DNA from: Acidobacteriaceae bacterium
Lineage (GTDB): Bacteria; Acidobacteriota; Terriglobia; Bryobacterales; Bryobacteraceae
Direction: 5' to 3'
Assembly (NCBI GenBank): GCA_019233755.1
Contig: JAFAMD010000065.1
Coordinates: forward strand, 25,598-89,597
DNA: 64,000 nt
Of this stretch, positions 54,832 through 63,875 are shown one piece after another. The position numbers and the translations under genes are program-made. Each line of letters opens with the position of its first letter. Within the stretch, counting starts at the first letter, position 1. Below the pieces are notes generated by a model, which did no database searches, was not told the DNA's origin, and saw only the letters and a list, made by a program, of their open reading frames with translations.

Positions 54832-55596
54832 ATGCTCGCGAAACGTATCATTCCTTGTCTTGATGTCACTGGCGGGCGCGTCGTAAAGGGCGTCAATTTT
54901 GTGGGCCTGCGCGACGCGGGTGACCCGGTGGAACTCGCCGAGCGCTATAACGCGCAGGGCGCCGACGAGCTCGTTTTCCTCGATATCACCGCCTCCAGCG
55001 ACGCCCGCGAAATCATGGCCGACCTGGTGGCCCGCACCGCCCGCAAGGTGTTTATTCCTCTTACCGTCGGCGGCGGCATCCGCAGCGTATCCGACGCTCG
55101 CAAAATCATTCTTGCCGGCGCGGATAAAGTCAGCGTCAATACGGCGGCCGTGCATCGTCCCGAGCTCATTCGCGAGCTCAGTCTCGAATTTGGCGCCCAG
55201 GCGGTGGTTCTGGCGATTGACGCCCGGCGCTCAGGCACTGCCAGATGGAACGTCTACACCAAGGGCGGGCGCTACGACGAAGGTATCGATGCCGTTGACT
55301 GGGCGCACCGCGGCGAATCGCTTGGCGCCGGTGAAATTCTGCTCACGTCCATGGACACAGACGGTATCCAGACCGGCTTCGATTGCGATTTGACTCGTGC
55401 CGTCGCTGCGGCAACAACCGTTCCGGTCATTGCCTCTGGGGGCGCCGGTAGTCCGGCGGATTTCGTGGCTGTCCTGACGGAAGGCCATGCCGATGCCGCA
55501 CTTGCCGCCTCTATCTTTCATTACGGCAAATACACGGTCACCGATTTGAAACGAGTGCTCCAACAAGCCCAGGTTCCCGTGAGGCCTGCCGCATGA
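54832..55596 (+). CDS. hisF: Imidazole glycerol phosphate synthase cyclase subunit
   Basis: The 254-residue TIM barrel has catalytic Asp11 in [17 protein letters not shown] and a second Asp near 130 in [10 protein letters not shown]. It starts directly after the hisH stop (no gap). It forms a complex with HisH. Confidence 0.96.
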   Translation: MLAKRIIPCLDVTGGRVVKGVNFVGLRDAGDPVELAERYNAQGADELVFLDITASSDAREIMADLVARTARKVFIPLTVGGGIRSVSDARKIILAGADKVSVNTAAVHRPELIRELSLEFGAQAVVLAIDARRSGTARWNVYTKGGRYDEGIDAVDWAHRGESLGAGEILLTSMDTDGIQTGFDCDLTRAVAAATTVPVIASGGAGSPADFVAVLTEGHADAALAASIFHYGKYTVTDLKRVLQQAQVPVRPAA

Positions 55597-56306
55597 TTCT
55601 CCCCTGCATTGATCTCATGGACGGCAAAGTAGTGCAGCTTATCCAGGGGCGCGAGAAAGCGCTCGAGCGGTCCACTGACGAGATGCTCCGCTCTTTCGCG
55701 GGCTTTCCGCAGATCCAGGTAATTGATCTCGATGCCGCGATGGGCCGCGGCTCGAACGATGAAGCTGTGGAATACATCGCCCGGCGATCCGTCATACGCG
55801 CGGGCGGAGGAGTGCGCACCGTTGAGCGCGCCCGGCAGCTTGTGGATCAGGGCGCCTACCGCGTGATCGTCGGCACCGCTGCTTTCTCCGGCGCTGGTCC
55901 GAATGTTCCATTTCTCAGCGAGCTCGCCGATGCTATTGGTTCAGAACGCCTGACTATCGCGCTCGATAGCAGAGGCGGCCGCATCGTCGTGAAAGGCTGG
56001 CAGGAAGCTACCCAGTGGACCGCCCTCGAAATGATTGCGAGGCTCGAACCCTATTGCTCCGGCTTTCTCTGTACTTACGTCGACAAGGAAGGCATGATGC
56101 AGGGTACCGATATCGCGTGGTTTGAAAGCCTGCGCCGCGCGACCGGCCACGAGCTCATCGCTGCGGGCGGTATTACAACGGTGGATGATGTGAAAACCCT
56201 AACCGCGCACAACATTCACTGCGCCATCGGCATGTCCATTTACACCGGACGCATGGCGCTCGACGACTTGCGTAAATTTAACGACGTAACCCCAAGCCGC
56301 ACCTAG
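55593..56306 (+). CDS. hisA: ProFAR isomerase
   Basis: The 237-residue TIM barrel isomerises the ribosyl of ProFAR. It begins [14 protein letters not shown] with the catalytic Asp7, and has [14 protein letters not shown] later. It overlaps hisF by 4 bp. It is the last gene of the operon. Confidence 0.95.
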   Translation: MILPCIDLMDGKVVQLIQGREKALERSTDEMLRSFAGFPQIQVIDLDAAMGRGSNDEAVEYIARRSVIRAGGGVRTVERARQLVDQGAYRVIVGTAAFSGAGPNVPFLSELADAIGSERLTIALDSRGGRIVVKGWQEATQWTALEMIARLEPYCSGFLCTYVDKEGMMQGTDIAWFESLRRATGHELIAAGGITTVDDVKTLTAHNIHCAIGMSIYTGRMALDDLRKFNDVTPSRT

Positions 56307-56397
56307 ACGCCTACACGCCATGCTCTGATTCGCACGGGTGTCGCCACTTTTGTGCGGACTCACATCTTACAGTTAGTAGATAGAGGTGCACTTGGGA

Positions 56398-57699
56398 ATG
56401 AAACTCACCGTCGCTCGTTGGATTGCACTAGCCGCCTGCTCCCTGCTTGGTGTTGCAGTTCTCGTCGCCGACGATTCCGAAATCAAAAATATCGTTACCG
56501 GCACGGCTGCCTTCACCAGCTTCGAAACCGAAAGCCCCGGTACGGTTCGCAAGATTACCGTTGCTGACCTGCCTGCTCCTTTTGCCACCAAGGGCGTCTC
56601 GAACGGTCCCAAAGTTGTGTCGCGCCCTGATGGCGTCTGGCCAAAAACAGTTGAGGGATTCAAAGTCGAGCTTTATGCCAGCAATCTCAACACCCCGCGT
56701 GAAATTCGTACCGCCCCCAACGGGGACATGTTCGTCTCTGAAAGCTACAAGGGCGAAGTCATTGTCTTCCGCGGCATCACGGCAGATGGTAAGCCCGAAC
56801 AGCAGTCCACCTTCGCCACTGGATTGAAGAATAACTTCGGCATCGCGTGGTATCCGCTCGGCAATAACCCGCAATGGATCTACTTTGCCAACACCAACTC
56901 CGTTGTGCGCTACCCATATCACAATGGCGATCTCAAAGCGACCGGGCCGGCCGAAACTGTGATTGCCGGACTCCCCGCTGGCGGCGGCCACTGGACGCGC
57001 GATCTTGCGTTCTCGCCGGACGGTAAATACTTGTTTGTTTCTGTCGGATCGGCTTCGAATATCGACAATCCCGATACGCACCCTTCTGAGCACAACCGTG
57101 CCGATATTCTTGAGTACACGCCCGAAGGCAAGTTCATCAAGATCTACGCCGCTGGCATCCGCAATCCGGTGGGCATAGCAGTGAACCCGACAACCGGTCA
57201 ATTATGGTGCTCCGTGAATGAGCGCGACATGCTCGGCGATAACCTTGTCCCCGACTACATCACGTCCGTCAAAGAGGATGGTTTCTACGGCTGGCCCTTC
57301 TATTACATGGGCAATCATCATGATCCGCGTCTGCCCGAAAAGCCGGAACTGGGCGCAAAGACCACGGTACCGGATGTGCTTCTCCAACCCCATAATGCTT
57401 CGCTCGAAATGACTTTCTATGAAGGCAAGCAGTTCCCTGAGCAGTATCATGGCGACATCTTCGCGGCCGAACACGGCTCCTGGAACAAGGCGCAGCGCGC
57501 CGGCTATGAGGTCATCCGCGTACCGCTGAATAATGGCCATGCCCCCGGCGAATATGAGGACTTTGTCACCGGCTTCGTTCTCCCGGACGGTAACGTCTGG
57601 GGCCGTCCGGTTGGCGTTGCCGTTGCACCCGATGGCTCCTTGATGGTCACCGACGACGGTTCCAAATCGATCTGGCGCGTCAGCTACAGCGGAAAATAA
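56398..57699 (+). CDS. Exported quinoprotein sugar dehydrogenase (sorbosone dehydrogenase-like)
   Basis: The 433-residue protein has a signal peptide (about residues 1-24). It is a beta-propeller of the PQQ-dependent glucose/sorbosone dehydrogenase type: REIRTAPNGDMFVSESYKGEVIVFRG, THPSEHNRADILEYTPEGK, AAGIRNPVGIAVNP, and GAVE-like end VAPDGSLMVTDDGSKSIWRVSY. Substrate is likely a sugar or aldehyde. Start at 56398 fits the signal peptide; a GTG lies 4 codons earlier. Gap to hisA is about 90 bp. Confidence 0.85.
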   Translation: MKLTVARWIALAACSLLGVAVLVADDSEIKNIVTGTAAFTSFETESPGTVRKITVADLPAPFATKGVSNGPKVVSRPDGVWPKTVEGFKVELYASNLNTPREIRTAPNGDMFVSESYKGEVIVFRGITADGKPEQQSTFATGLKNNFGIAWYPLGNNPQWIYFANTNSVVRYPYHNGDLKATGPAETVIAGLPAGGGHWTRDLAFSPDGKYLFVSVGSASNIDNPDTHPSEHNRADILEYTPEGKFIKIYAAGIRNPVGIAVNPTTGQLWCSVNERDMLGDNLVPDYITSVKEDGFYGWPFYYMGNHHDPRLPEKPELGAKTTVPDVLLQPHNASLEMTFYEGKQFPEQYHGDIFAAEHGSWNKAQRAGYEVIRVPLNNGHAPGEYEDFVTGFVLPDGNVWGRPVGVAVAPDGSLMVTDDGSKSIWRVSYSGK

Positions 57700-57710
57700 C
57701 ACCGGTGCGT

Positions 57711-57736
57711 TCAGGGGCGGCGTTCGCTGCCCCTGA
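57711..57736 (+). terminator. Strong hairpin after quinoprotein dehydrogenase gene
   Basis: TCAGGGGC and GCCCCTGA are perfect 8-bp arms with inner GCG/CGC pairing. A second hairpin, GGGGC/GCCCC at 57754-57769, follows and is close to the next gene. There is no long T-run. Confidence 0.5.
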
Positions 57737-57776
57737 GCTTCTATCCTGGATTTGGGGCGCAAGTGCCCCTTCAGAT

Positions 57777-58676
57777 ATGAAGTTTGTTCTGCTCACGGTT
57801 GTTTTGGCGGGTGGCTCGTTCCTGTTCCTTTCGGCCGACTCGCAGCCCGCCGTTCCAGACGCTCCCGATTTCAACCTGACGCGCGAGATAGAGGTTGTCC
57901 CCCCTGATCCCAACCTCCAAGCGGTGCGTGTGGCTACGTGGAACATCGAACGCGGCACCGAACTGGATTTGATCAGCTCCGAACTCGCAAGCAACCCGGC
58001 CGACCTCCTCCTCCTCCAGGAAGTGGATCTTCGCACCGTGCGCGCAAACGAAAAGGACGTGGCTGCGGAACTGGCCCGCCGCCTTCAACTGAATGCCGCT
58101 TTCGGCACGGAGTTTGAGGAACTGGGCCAGGAGAAGAATGGGCATGCTGCTTACATTGGCCAGGCGACCCTTACGCGGCTTCCCATTCGCAAGTCCCGCG
58201 TGCTGCGCTTCCAGCGCCAGTCGGGTTTCTGGAAACCGCATAGCTGGATCCCCTCCAGCATCCCCTTGATGCAACGGCGGCTGGGCAGTCGGATAGCGCT
58301 GGTGACGGAGCTCGATTTCCAGGGCCGCCTGCTCGTGGTCTATAACGCTCACCTCGAAAGCCGCAGCGCCGGCCCCATTCAGTCCGCGCAGCTCGACGAG
58401 ATCTTGGCCGATCTGAAGCAGTACCCGCCCCATACCGCCGTCATTCTGGGCGGCGACCTCAACACCAAGTACATGCCGTCCACCTTTCTTCACAAGCTGC
58501 AGAAGCAGGGATTTGAAAGCGCTACCGGCACGCGTGTTGAACGTACCCACGCAATTGCCATGTCGCTCGATTGGATCTTCGCCAGCGGCGCCGTGCGTCT
58601 CGATGAAGGACAGGTTCGCCGGAACTTCAAGGGGTCCGATCACTACCCCGTCTACGCGGATCTTGTCGCCAGGTAG
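57777..58676 (+). CDS. Exported endonuclease/exonuclease/phosphatase family protein
   Basis: The 299-residue protein has a short signal-like N-terminus and the EEP fold: ATWNIERG with metal-binding Asn, LLQEVDLRT with catalytic Glu, VYNAHLESRS, GGDLNTKY, and GSDHYPVYADL with the catalytic His. Substrates of this superfamily are nucleic acids, inositol phosphates or sphingolipids; not determinable here. Two stem-loops sit upstream. Confidence 0.85.
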   Translation: MKFVLLTVVLAGGSFLFLSADSQPAVPDAPDFNLTREIEVVPPDPNLQAVRVATWNIERGTELDLISSELASNPADLLLLQEVDLRTVRANEKDVAAELARRLQLNAAFGTEFEELGQEKNGHAAYIGQATLTRLPIRKSRVLRFQRQSGFWKPHSWIPSSIPLMQRRLGSRIALVTELDFQGRLLVVYNAHLESRSAGPIQSAQLDEILADLKQYPPHTAVILGGDLNTKYMPSTFLHKLQKQGFESATGTRVERTHAIAMSLDWIFASGAVRLDEGQVRRNFKGSDHYPVYADLVAR

Positions 58677-58680
58677 ATTC

Positions 58681-60168
58681 TTACCTCACTGCAAACACGT
58701 GCACCAAAACGTAAACCGCGAAAGCAAAGATCGATGCTCCCAGCAGCACGCAAACCGGCAGTGTCAGCAGCCACGCGAGCGCTATGTTGCGTAGCGTGCC
58801 CGACTGCAGGCCGGAGTGATTTGCCGCCATCGTGCCCGCAATGCCTGATGAAAGCACGTGCGTAGTGCTTACTGGCAATCCAAATTTGTCCGCCAGCCCG
58901 ATCGTTGCCATTGCTACGAGTTCGGCCGATGCGCCTTGTCCGTAGTTCAGGTGTTCTTTGCCGATCTTCTCGCCCACCGTTACCACGATGCGCTTCCAGC
59001 CTATCATCGTGCCAAAGCCCAGGAAGCACGCTACCCCAATCTTTACCCACGTTGGAATGAATTTGGTTTCTTTGTCGAGCTGCTTGCTGTAGTCGCCCAG
59101 GACCTTGGCGTCTTCGGCGTTCGCAATCTTGTGCTGCTTGATGAGTTTCGCGATCGACGCGCTCAGTAGGTAGAGGTCGCTCCGGAACGCCGAGCGCGTC
59201 GGCACGGATAATTCGCGAAACGAATTTTTGCCGGCAATCCGGTCATGAACGTCCTGATTCAGGCCTGCAACTGCCTCGAACGTTTGCCGGTTCGCACTGC
59301 CCTTGGCTTTCAGATAGTCGGAAATCGTATCCACTGCCTGTTGTCCGGTGATCGGGTTCGGCCCTATTTTGTCCAGAATCGGCTGCACGCGCTCGGCACG
59401 CTGCACAATGGCCTGCACCTGGGCAGGTGTGGTCTCCGGATTCAGCGCGTACTGTGCCGGCAGGATGCCGACCAGAATGAGTACCACTAGTCCCATGCCC
59501 TTCTGTCCGTCATTCGAGCCGTGAAAAAAACTCACGCCGGTACACGTCAGCGTCAGCAGGCCCCGAATCCAAAGTGGCGGTGGGGTGTTGCCCTTCGGCG
59601 GCCGGTATAGTTCCGGACGTCGCACAACCGCCTTCATCACGACCAAAAGAAGAGCAGCCCCCACAAAACCCAAAACAGGTGAGATTAGCAGCGAAGCGAA
59701 GACCTCCTGGGCCTTCCCCCAGTTCACGCCATCTCCGAACACATGGCCCGGAGTCATCATCGAGTTCGCCAGGCCCACGCCCATAATGGCTCCGATTAGT
59801 GTGTGCGAGCTCGATGCCGGCAGCCCGAGATACCACGTGCCCAGGTTCCAGACCACTGCCGAAATCAGCAGCGAAAACACCATTGCGAATCCGGCGCCGG
59901 ATCCTACGTTCAACACCAGTTCTACGGGCAGCAAAGCCACAATGCTGAACGCCACGGCCCCCGTTGAGGTCAGCACGCCGAGTAGGTTGCACAGACCAGA
60001 CCAGATCACTGCCACAGTCGGCCGCAGCGTATGCGTATAGATGACTGTGGCGACAGCATTAGCCGTATCGTGAAACCCGTTCACCATCTCGAAACCGAAG
60101 GCCAAAGCCAGGGTGAGAAATAGAAAAATCGCGGTGCTGATCGGTACTGCTTCGCCGAATAGATGCAA
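58681..60168 (-). CDS. pit: Inorganic phosphate transporter (Pit family)
   Basis: The 495-residue membrane protein has the PHO-4/Pit signature FEMVNGFHDTANAVATVIYT at the N-terminus and GLPVSTTHVLSSGIAG in the C-terminal repeat, with hydrophobic helices throughout. A long hydrophilic middle insert (about residues 225-345) with predicted helices is present. It symports phosphate with protons. It is convergent with the EEP gene (5-bp gap). Confidence 0.92.
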   Translation of the reverse strand: MHLFGEAVPISTAIFLFLTLALAFGFEMVNGFHDTANAVATVIYTHTLRPTVAVIWSGLCNLLGVLTSTGAVAFSIVALLPVELVLNVGSGAGFAMVFSLLISAVVWNLGTWYLGLPASSSHTLIGAIMGVGLANSMMTPGHVFGDGVNWGKAQEVFASLLISPVLGFVGAALLLVVMKAVVRRPELYRPPKGNTPPPLWIRGLLTLTCTGVSFFHGSNDGQKGMGLVVLILVGILPAQYALNPETTPAQVQAIVQRAERVQPILDKIGPNPITGQQAVDTISDYLKAKGSANRQTFEAVAGLNQDVHDRIAGKNSFRELSVPTRSAFRSDLYLLSASIAKLIKQHKIANAEDAKVLGDYSKQLDKETKFIPTWVKIGVACFLGFGTMIGWKRIVVTVGEKIGKEHLNYGQGASAELVAMATIGLADKFGLPVSTTHVLSSGIAGTMAANHSGLQSGTLRNIALAWLLTLPVCVLLGASIFAFAVYVLVHVFAVR

Positions 60169-60323
60169 TCAGTCTCCTGTTCGTCCGCGTGCGGACACAA
60201 CCTGCCTCGCTAGCATAGAGAACCGAGATTACAGCAATGTGACGTTTGCTTACGAATGAGCGGCCCCGTGAGAATCCGTGGGACTGGAAGTTAGGGTCCG
60301 GGAATTTATTGACGACTTAGCGG

Positions 60324-61109
60324 CTAAAGCTGGGGTGTTTGGATGGTCCAGTCGAATCGCCGCGAACCAAGCTCCCTCCCGCTGCCCTGGTATTCTCTCG
60401 CGATAAGTGACAGGCGGGCATTCGGCTCCAGTAACGCTGGAGATAAACGCAGCTCTCCACCGCACCAGGACAGTGTTGCCTTTAGGGCCTGTCGCGATGT
60501 TGGATCTGCCGGATGACTGAGTGGGAACTCTGCGTCTTCCGTTGCCCCCGAACACAGGTAGAGCGACAGCAGATCGCAGAACCCGAGCGCCGCGGTCCAG
60601 CGATCCAGCGCCTCGGCCGGGAACGGAAGTCTGCTTTCCGTCTCTTGCCGCCGTTGGGTCTCAAGGTAGTTGAACTCCCGCCGTTCCGGGTCGTTCCCTG
60701 CAAGCAGGCAGAAGTGCCGGCTTATCAGAACGCCGACCAGCCGGGAAACGTTCTCCGCGCGGCGAATACAGGCGACCCATGAGGGCAGGGTCTCCTTTGC
60801 AGACAGGGCAGGGAAAGGCCGAGGTGCGCTTCGGGATACATCTTGCAACTGAGCCATATCGCTTTCAGTCCAGCCGAAGTCATGCTGCCGGATGGCTTCA
60901 ATCGCCTCGGGAACGAGCCCGCCGAATGCTTCCTTTCGTAGCGCGTGGGCAAGGTCTCCGGCGAGTTGCGAGTGTTGCGCTTGCAAGACAACGGCGTATG
61001 GCGGGTGCGCATTCTCTTGCGTCTCGAGGAAAATCTCAAATGCCGGGCGTGTGTCTTCCCCCGTCTGCACCGGATGACCCTCTCGAACCGGCAGCGGCCG
61101 CAGAATCAT
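60324..61109 (-). CDS. DUF3891 family protein
   Basis: The 261-residue protein starts MILRPLPVREGHPVQTG at 61109. It contains QAQHSQLAGDLAHALR, EAIRQHDFGWTESD, and LISRHFCLL with the conserved histidines of DUF3891, an HD-like uncharacterised family. The ATGs at 61145 and 61217 are alternative starts. It is divergent from the 695-residue orphan. Confidence 0.7.
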   Translation of the reverse strand: MILRPLPVREGHPVQTGEDTRPAFEIFLETQENAHPPYAVVLQAQHSQLAGDLAHALRKEAFGGLVPEAIEAIRQHDFGWTESDMAQLQDVSRSAPRPFPALSAKETLPSWVACIRRAENVSRLVGVLISRHFCLLAGNDPERREFNYLETQRRQETESRLPFPAEALDRWTAALGFCDLLSLYLCSGATEDAEFPLSHPADPTSRQALKATLSWCGGELRLSPALLEPNARLSLIAREYQGSGRELGSRRFDWTIQTPQL

Positions 61110-61144
61110 GACCCGGTCACCGGTCGTTGCCGTATGCGAAGACA

Positions 61145-61173
61145 TTGAACGAACGGTCCCTGGGCAGTATACT
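61145..61173 (+). promoter_or_regulatory. Promoter of the 695-residue orphan gene
   Basis: TTGAAC, a 17-bp spacer and TATACT. The start should be near 61180, giving a leader of about 24 nt with GGGAGGA before the ATG. Because a possible DUF3891 start also lies here, the shorter DUF3891 start at 61109 is preferred. Confidence 0.65.
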
Positions 61174-61203
61174 TCCAGAACGGTTTCGTCGCGGGAGGAT
61201 GCC

Positions 61204-63291
61204 ATGGCGACCATCAAGGTGAGCGATCATTCCGGCTTGGCTTTCGCCGCCGGGAACGCCAATTCGAAATCTGCGTTGAACAAGTACCTGCAAAGCGGCC
61301 TCGAACTTCTGTTCCGCGATGCGAGCTTCCAATTCAAAGCGGTGCAGAATGTGCCGCTCAAAGAACTGCCGCCGCATGCATTCCCCCTAGCTCTTTCCGT
61401 CACTGTCCCGGGCAATTTTGCGGTGTCCCGCGCTGCATTGAATGTCGAGTCCGGCGCCACTGCCTCGCTGGATCTCCTTGCGGGTGAAAAAGCGCAAGAC
61501 TTCTGCGCGGCGCTCCACCTCGATCGTCCTCCCTTGACGGACCTCCTTTCGTTCGCCTTCAGCGGGGAACTGGCAGGCGGACCGGCAGGCACTGTAGGCG
61601 ACTTCTCCTTCGGGCTCACGAGCGGAACCGAACTCATCGTCACGAACTACTCGCCGTCTGCCGAAACAGACCTGTTCCTTGATGCCGCCACACGGGCTAT
61701 TTCGGGGCTGGAGATCCCTCACGCTCTGGATGATCTCGAAAACATGGCAGAGAACAGTTTCTGCAGTATCGAGGGGAAGGGAAGTCTTAAATTTACGGCG
61801 TCCGTTCAGTACAACTTTCTGAATAATACGCTCGCCAGCCAGCCGCTCGAACTGATTTCTCAATCGCTCAGTGTGAAGGCTCAATCAGGAGCCAAGCTGC
61901 AAGTGGCTGTCGAGCAAACCAGCAGCCATCAATTGACAATAGCGGCGCTTCCCGGCAGGAGATTTCGGCTTGGCGTTGCCCTCGGGGCCACCGAAGACGT
62001 GGCGGCCAGCCTCACCTGGTCCCTTGGTGTTTCCGCAACGGTCGGCGGCCAGGACCCTCTCGATTTTCTCGTTCAGCACATTAGCCCGAGTCCCGAGAGC
62101 GAACTCGACAAACTGCGGGCCTCCCTGCCATCGGACGCGCAGAAAGAGCTGAGCGAGCAAATAAAAAAGGTGCTTGAAGGCGCGCTCGATGGCGGCATCA
62201 AAGCGTCCTTGCAGGCTGCGCTCGAGAAGAGTCGCGAGACGAGGCGTCTGTTTGTGTACGAGGTGGATTTAAATGCTCTCGATAGAGCCGGCACGCAAGC
62301 GGTCCAGGCGGCTTTGCAGGGCGACTTCACACCCATCACGGCCCAGGGTACAAACCTGGCCGGTATCCGGGAAATTGACAATACGCTCACCATTACCCTC
62401 GCCACCACTCGGTCGCTTACCATTCACCTGATCGGCATTCTCAATTTCAACGACGTCAGCAGCTTTATTGCGAAGTCGAAGCCGGCGCTGAACCAGGACG
62501 CGGGAGAGGTGGTGCTCACCGCGGAAGAAATCAAAGTAGTTGAGAATAACCTGGATCCGGATCATCTGCGGGAAGTCCAGCTGCGGAGCGCCATGATCAC
62601 GAGCGCTGCTGTGGCATCGCCGCGCAGTCCGAGCTTCAGTTTCAAGCTCGTGTTTTTTCTGCGAAAAGCGCAGCCGGGCCGGTCTGACCTGCTGCAATTC
62701 GTAAACGTCCTGCGCGCCGTCGGCTCCCCCGATCTGAGAAGCGCCCAGGAATTGCTGACCGGTTCCGAGAAACACGGTGGGGGCGCTGCCATCTACCTCA
62801 GCCTCAACCTGGATAAGGCCCTCAGTCTCTTGCTCTTTGAGCACCCCAATTCAGACGACTACGTGCTCGCCGGGCAAAACGCCATGCGGATGATCCTGAG
62901 CGGCGACGACAGCGCGCGCGGCCGGCTGCCCTTGTTCTCTGTCGACCTTTCGTTCTGGAAGCAACTCAGGGACGCCGGCACGGGCCAGAATATTCTGGCG
63001 CTCCTTCGCGCGAGAGGCATTACCGATCAGGCGGCGCTGGTCGATTTCTATTCTGTCGACTGGTGGGCTCAGGCCATGGGGAAGGTAGCGCTGGCCCTCA
63101 ACCAGCATAAGTCTTTGCGCGACGCACAGGCCGATGCCCTCAAAAAAAGCCAGGGCGGCTTTGACGTTCCGTGGGCGGTCCTCGCCACCCATTGGCTGGT
63201 TGGGCAAGCGGCTGTGACCTCGACCTTTACCGTCAACCGCGGCCAAGCCATCGCCGCTGGCGGCGGTTCCGGTGCCACGTACACCGGTTGA
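61204..63291 (+). CDS. Large hypothetical protein, no family recognised
   Basis: The 695-residue soluble protein has no signal peptide or membrane segment. It has an ordered N-terminal region (about 1-300) rich in beta-strand-like segments, a helical charged part (about 305-400), and a C-terminal part with LDKALSLLLFEHPNSDDYVLA and NAMRMILSGDD. Composition is even, so it is not low-complexity. The start at 61204 is set by GGGAGGA upstream. Codon use resembles its neighbours. It is divergent from the DUF3891 gene. Confidence 0.7.
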   Translation: MATIKVSDHSGLAFAAGNANSKSALNKYLQSGLELLFRDASFQFKAVQNVPLKELPPHAFPLALSVTVPGNFAVSRAALNVESGATASLDLLAGEKAQDFCAALHLDRPPLTDLLSFAFSGELAGGPAGTVGDFSFGLTSGTELIVTNYSPSAETDLFLDAATRAISGLEIPHALDDLENMAENSFCSIEGKGSLKFTASVQYNFLNNTLASQPLELISQSLSVKAQSGAKLQVAVEQTSSHQLTIAALPGRRFRLGVALGATEDVAASLTWSLGVSATVGGQDPLDFLVQHISPSPESELDKLRASLPSDAQKELSEQIKKVLEGALDGGIKASLQAALEKSRETRRLFVYEVDLNALDRAGTQAVQAALQGDFTPITAQGTNLAGIREIDNTLTITLATTRSLTIHLIGILNFNDVSSFIAKSKPALNQDAGEVVLTAEEIKVVENNLDPDHLREVQLRSAMITSAAVASPRSPSFSFKLVFFLRKAQPGRSDLLQFVNVLRAVGSPDLRSAQELLTGSEKHGGGAAIYLSLNLDKALSLLLFEHPNSDDYVLAGQNAMRMILSGDDSARGRLPLFSVDLSFWKQLRDAGTGQNILALLRARGITDQAALVDFYSVDWWAQAMGKVALALNQHKSLRDAQADALKKSQGGFDVPWAVLATHWLVGQAAVTSTFTVNRGQAIAAGGGSGATYTG

Positions 63292-63875
63292 TTTGAAAAT
63301 TCGAACCCATTTCGCGAGACCCATTTCATAAGGAAAGTTCGTTTCGCAAAATGCAGGGGTAACGTTCCTCTTGTCCGCGCCGCTGTGGAAAAGCTGAGGA
63401 CGCCTTTGTTGATTGAGCTTCATTCTTAACCGCAAGCGCTTCAAAACACGTTGGTTGCTTGGTTTCCGCAGTTTTGCCCTGTTTTCCACAAAAACAGCGC
63501 CCCGATTCTGGGAAAATCGCTTGCACGAGTTGGGTATCCCTGATATTCTGAACAAGTCGCCGCAAACGAGAGTGAGTGGCGAGGCGGTCGAAAACAAAGC
63601 GGAAAGTTACAAAACGCTTGCAGTGACCGAGACAGTTTGATAGATTAGCAGATGGGCGCTGAAAAGCGCACTAAGCAAAGTAGGTAGGGAATCAAGACAG
63701 GCAATTTTTGATCTTGATTCGTTTTCGGACTCCATAGTAGTTTCCAAGTAGTCCTGAAGTCATTCCTCTACTGAACCTAGGGCATTTGCCCGAAATTTTT
63801 TGAGCGCACCTGTCCGGTGCCGTCTGAAGTGCGGTTGGACAGTGAAGCTCAAGCGGCTTTCGAGGCCGGCAGTGG
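63292..63875. other. 584-bp gap at the right end
   Basis: No convincing gene. It contains the second copy of the dispersed repeat (63299-63352), and two sequences that match TTTTCCACA in opposite orientations (near 63382-63390 and 63481-63490). Short frames on both strands have no recognisable family. Confidence 0.5.
63299..63352. repeat. Dispersed repeat, copy 2
   Basis: CGAACCC (63302-63308) followed 24 bp later by GGAAAGTTCGTTTCGCAAAA, matching copy 1 (GGAAAGTTCGTTTGGCAGAA) at nearly every position. The inverted arms are shorter here (CGAAC/GTTCG). Confidence 0.5.
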
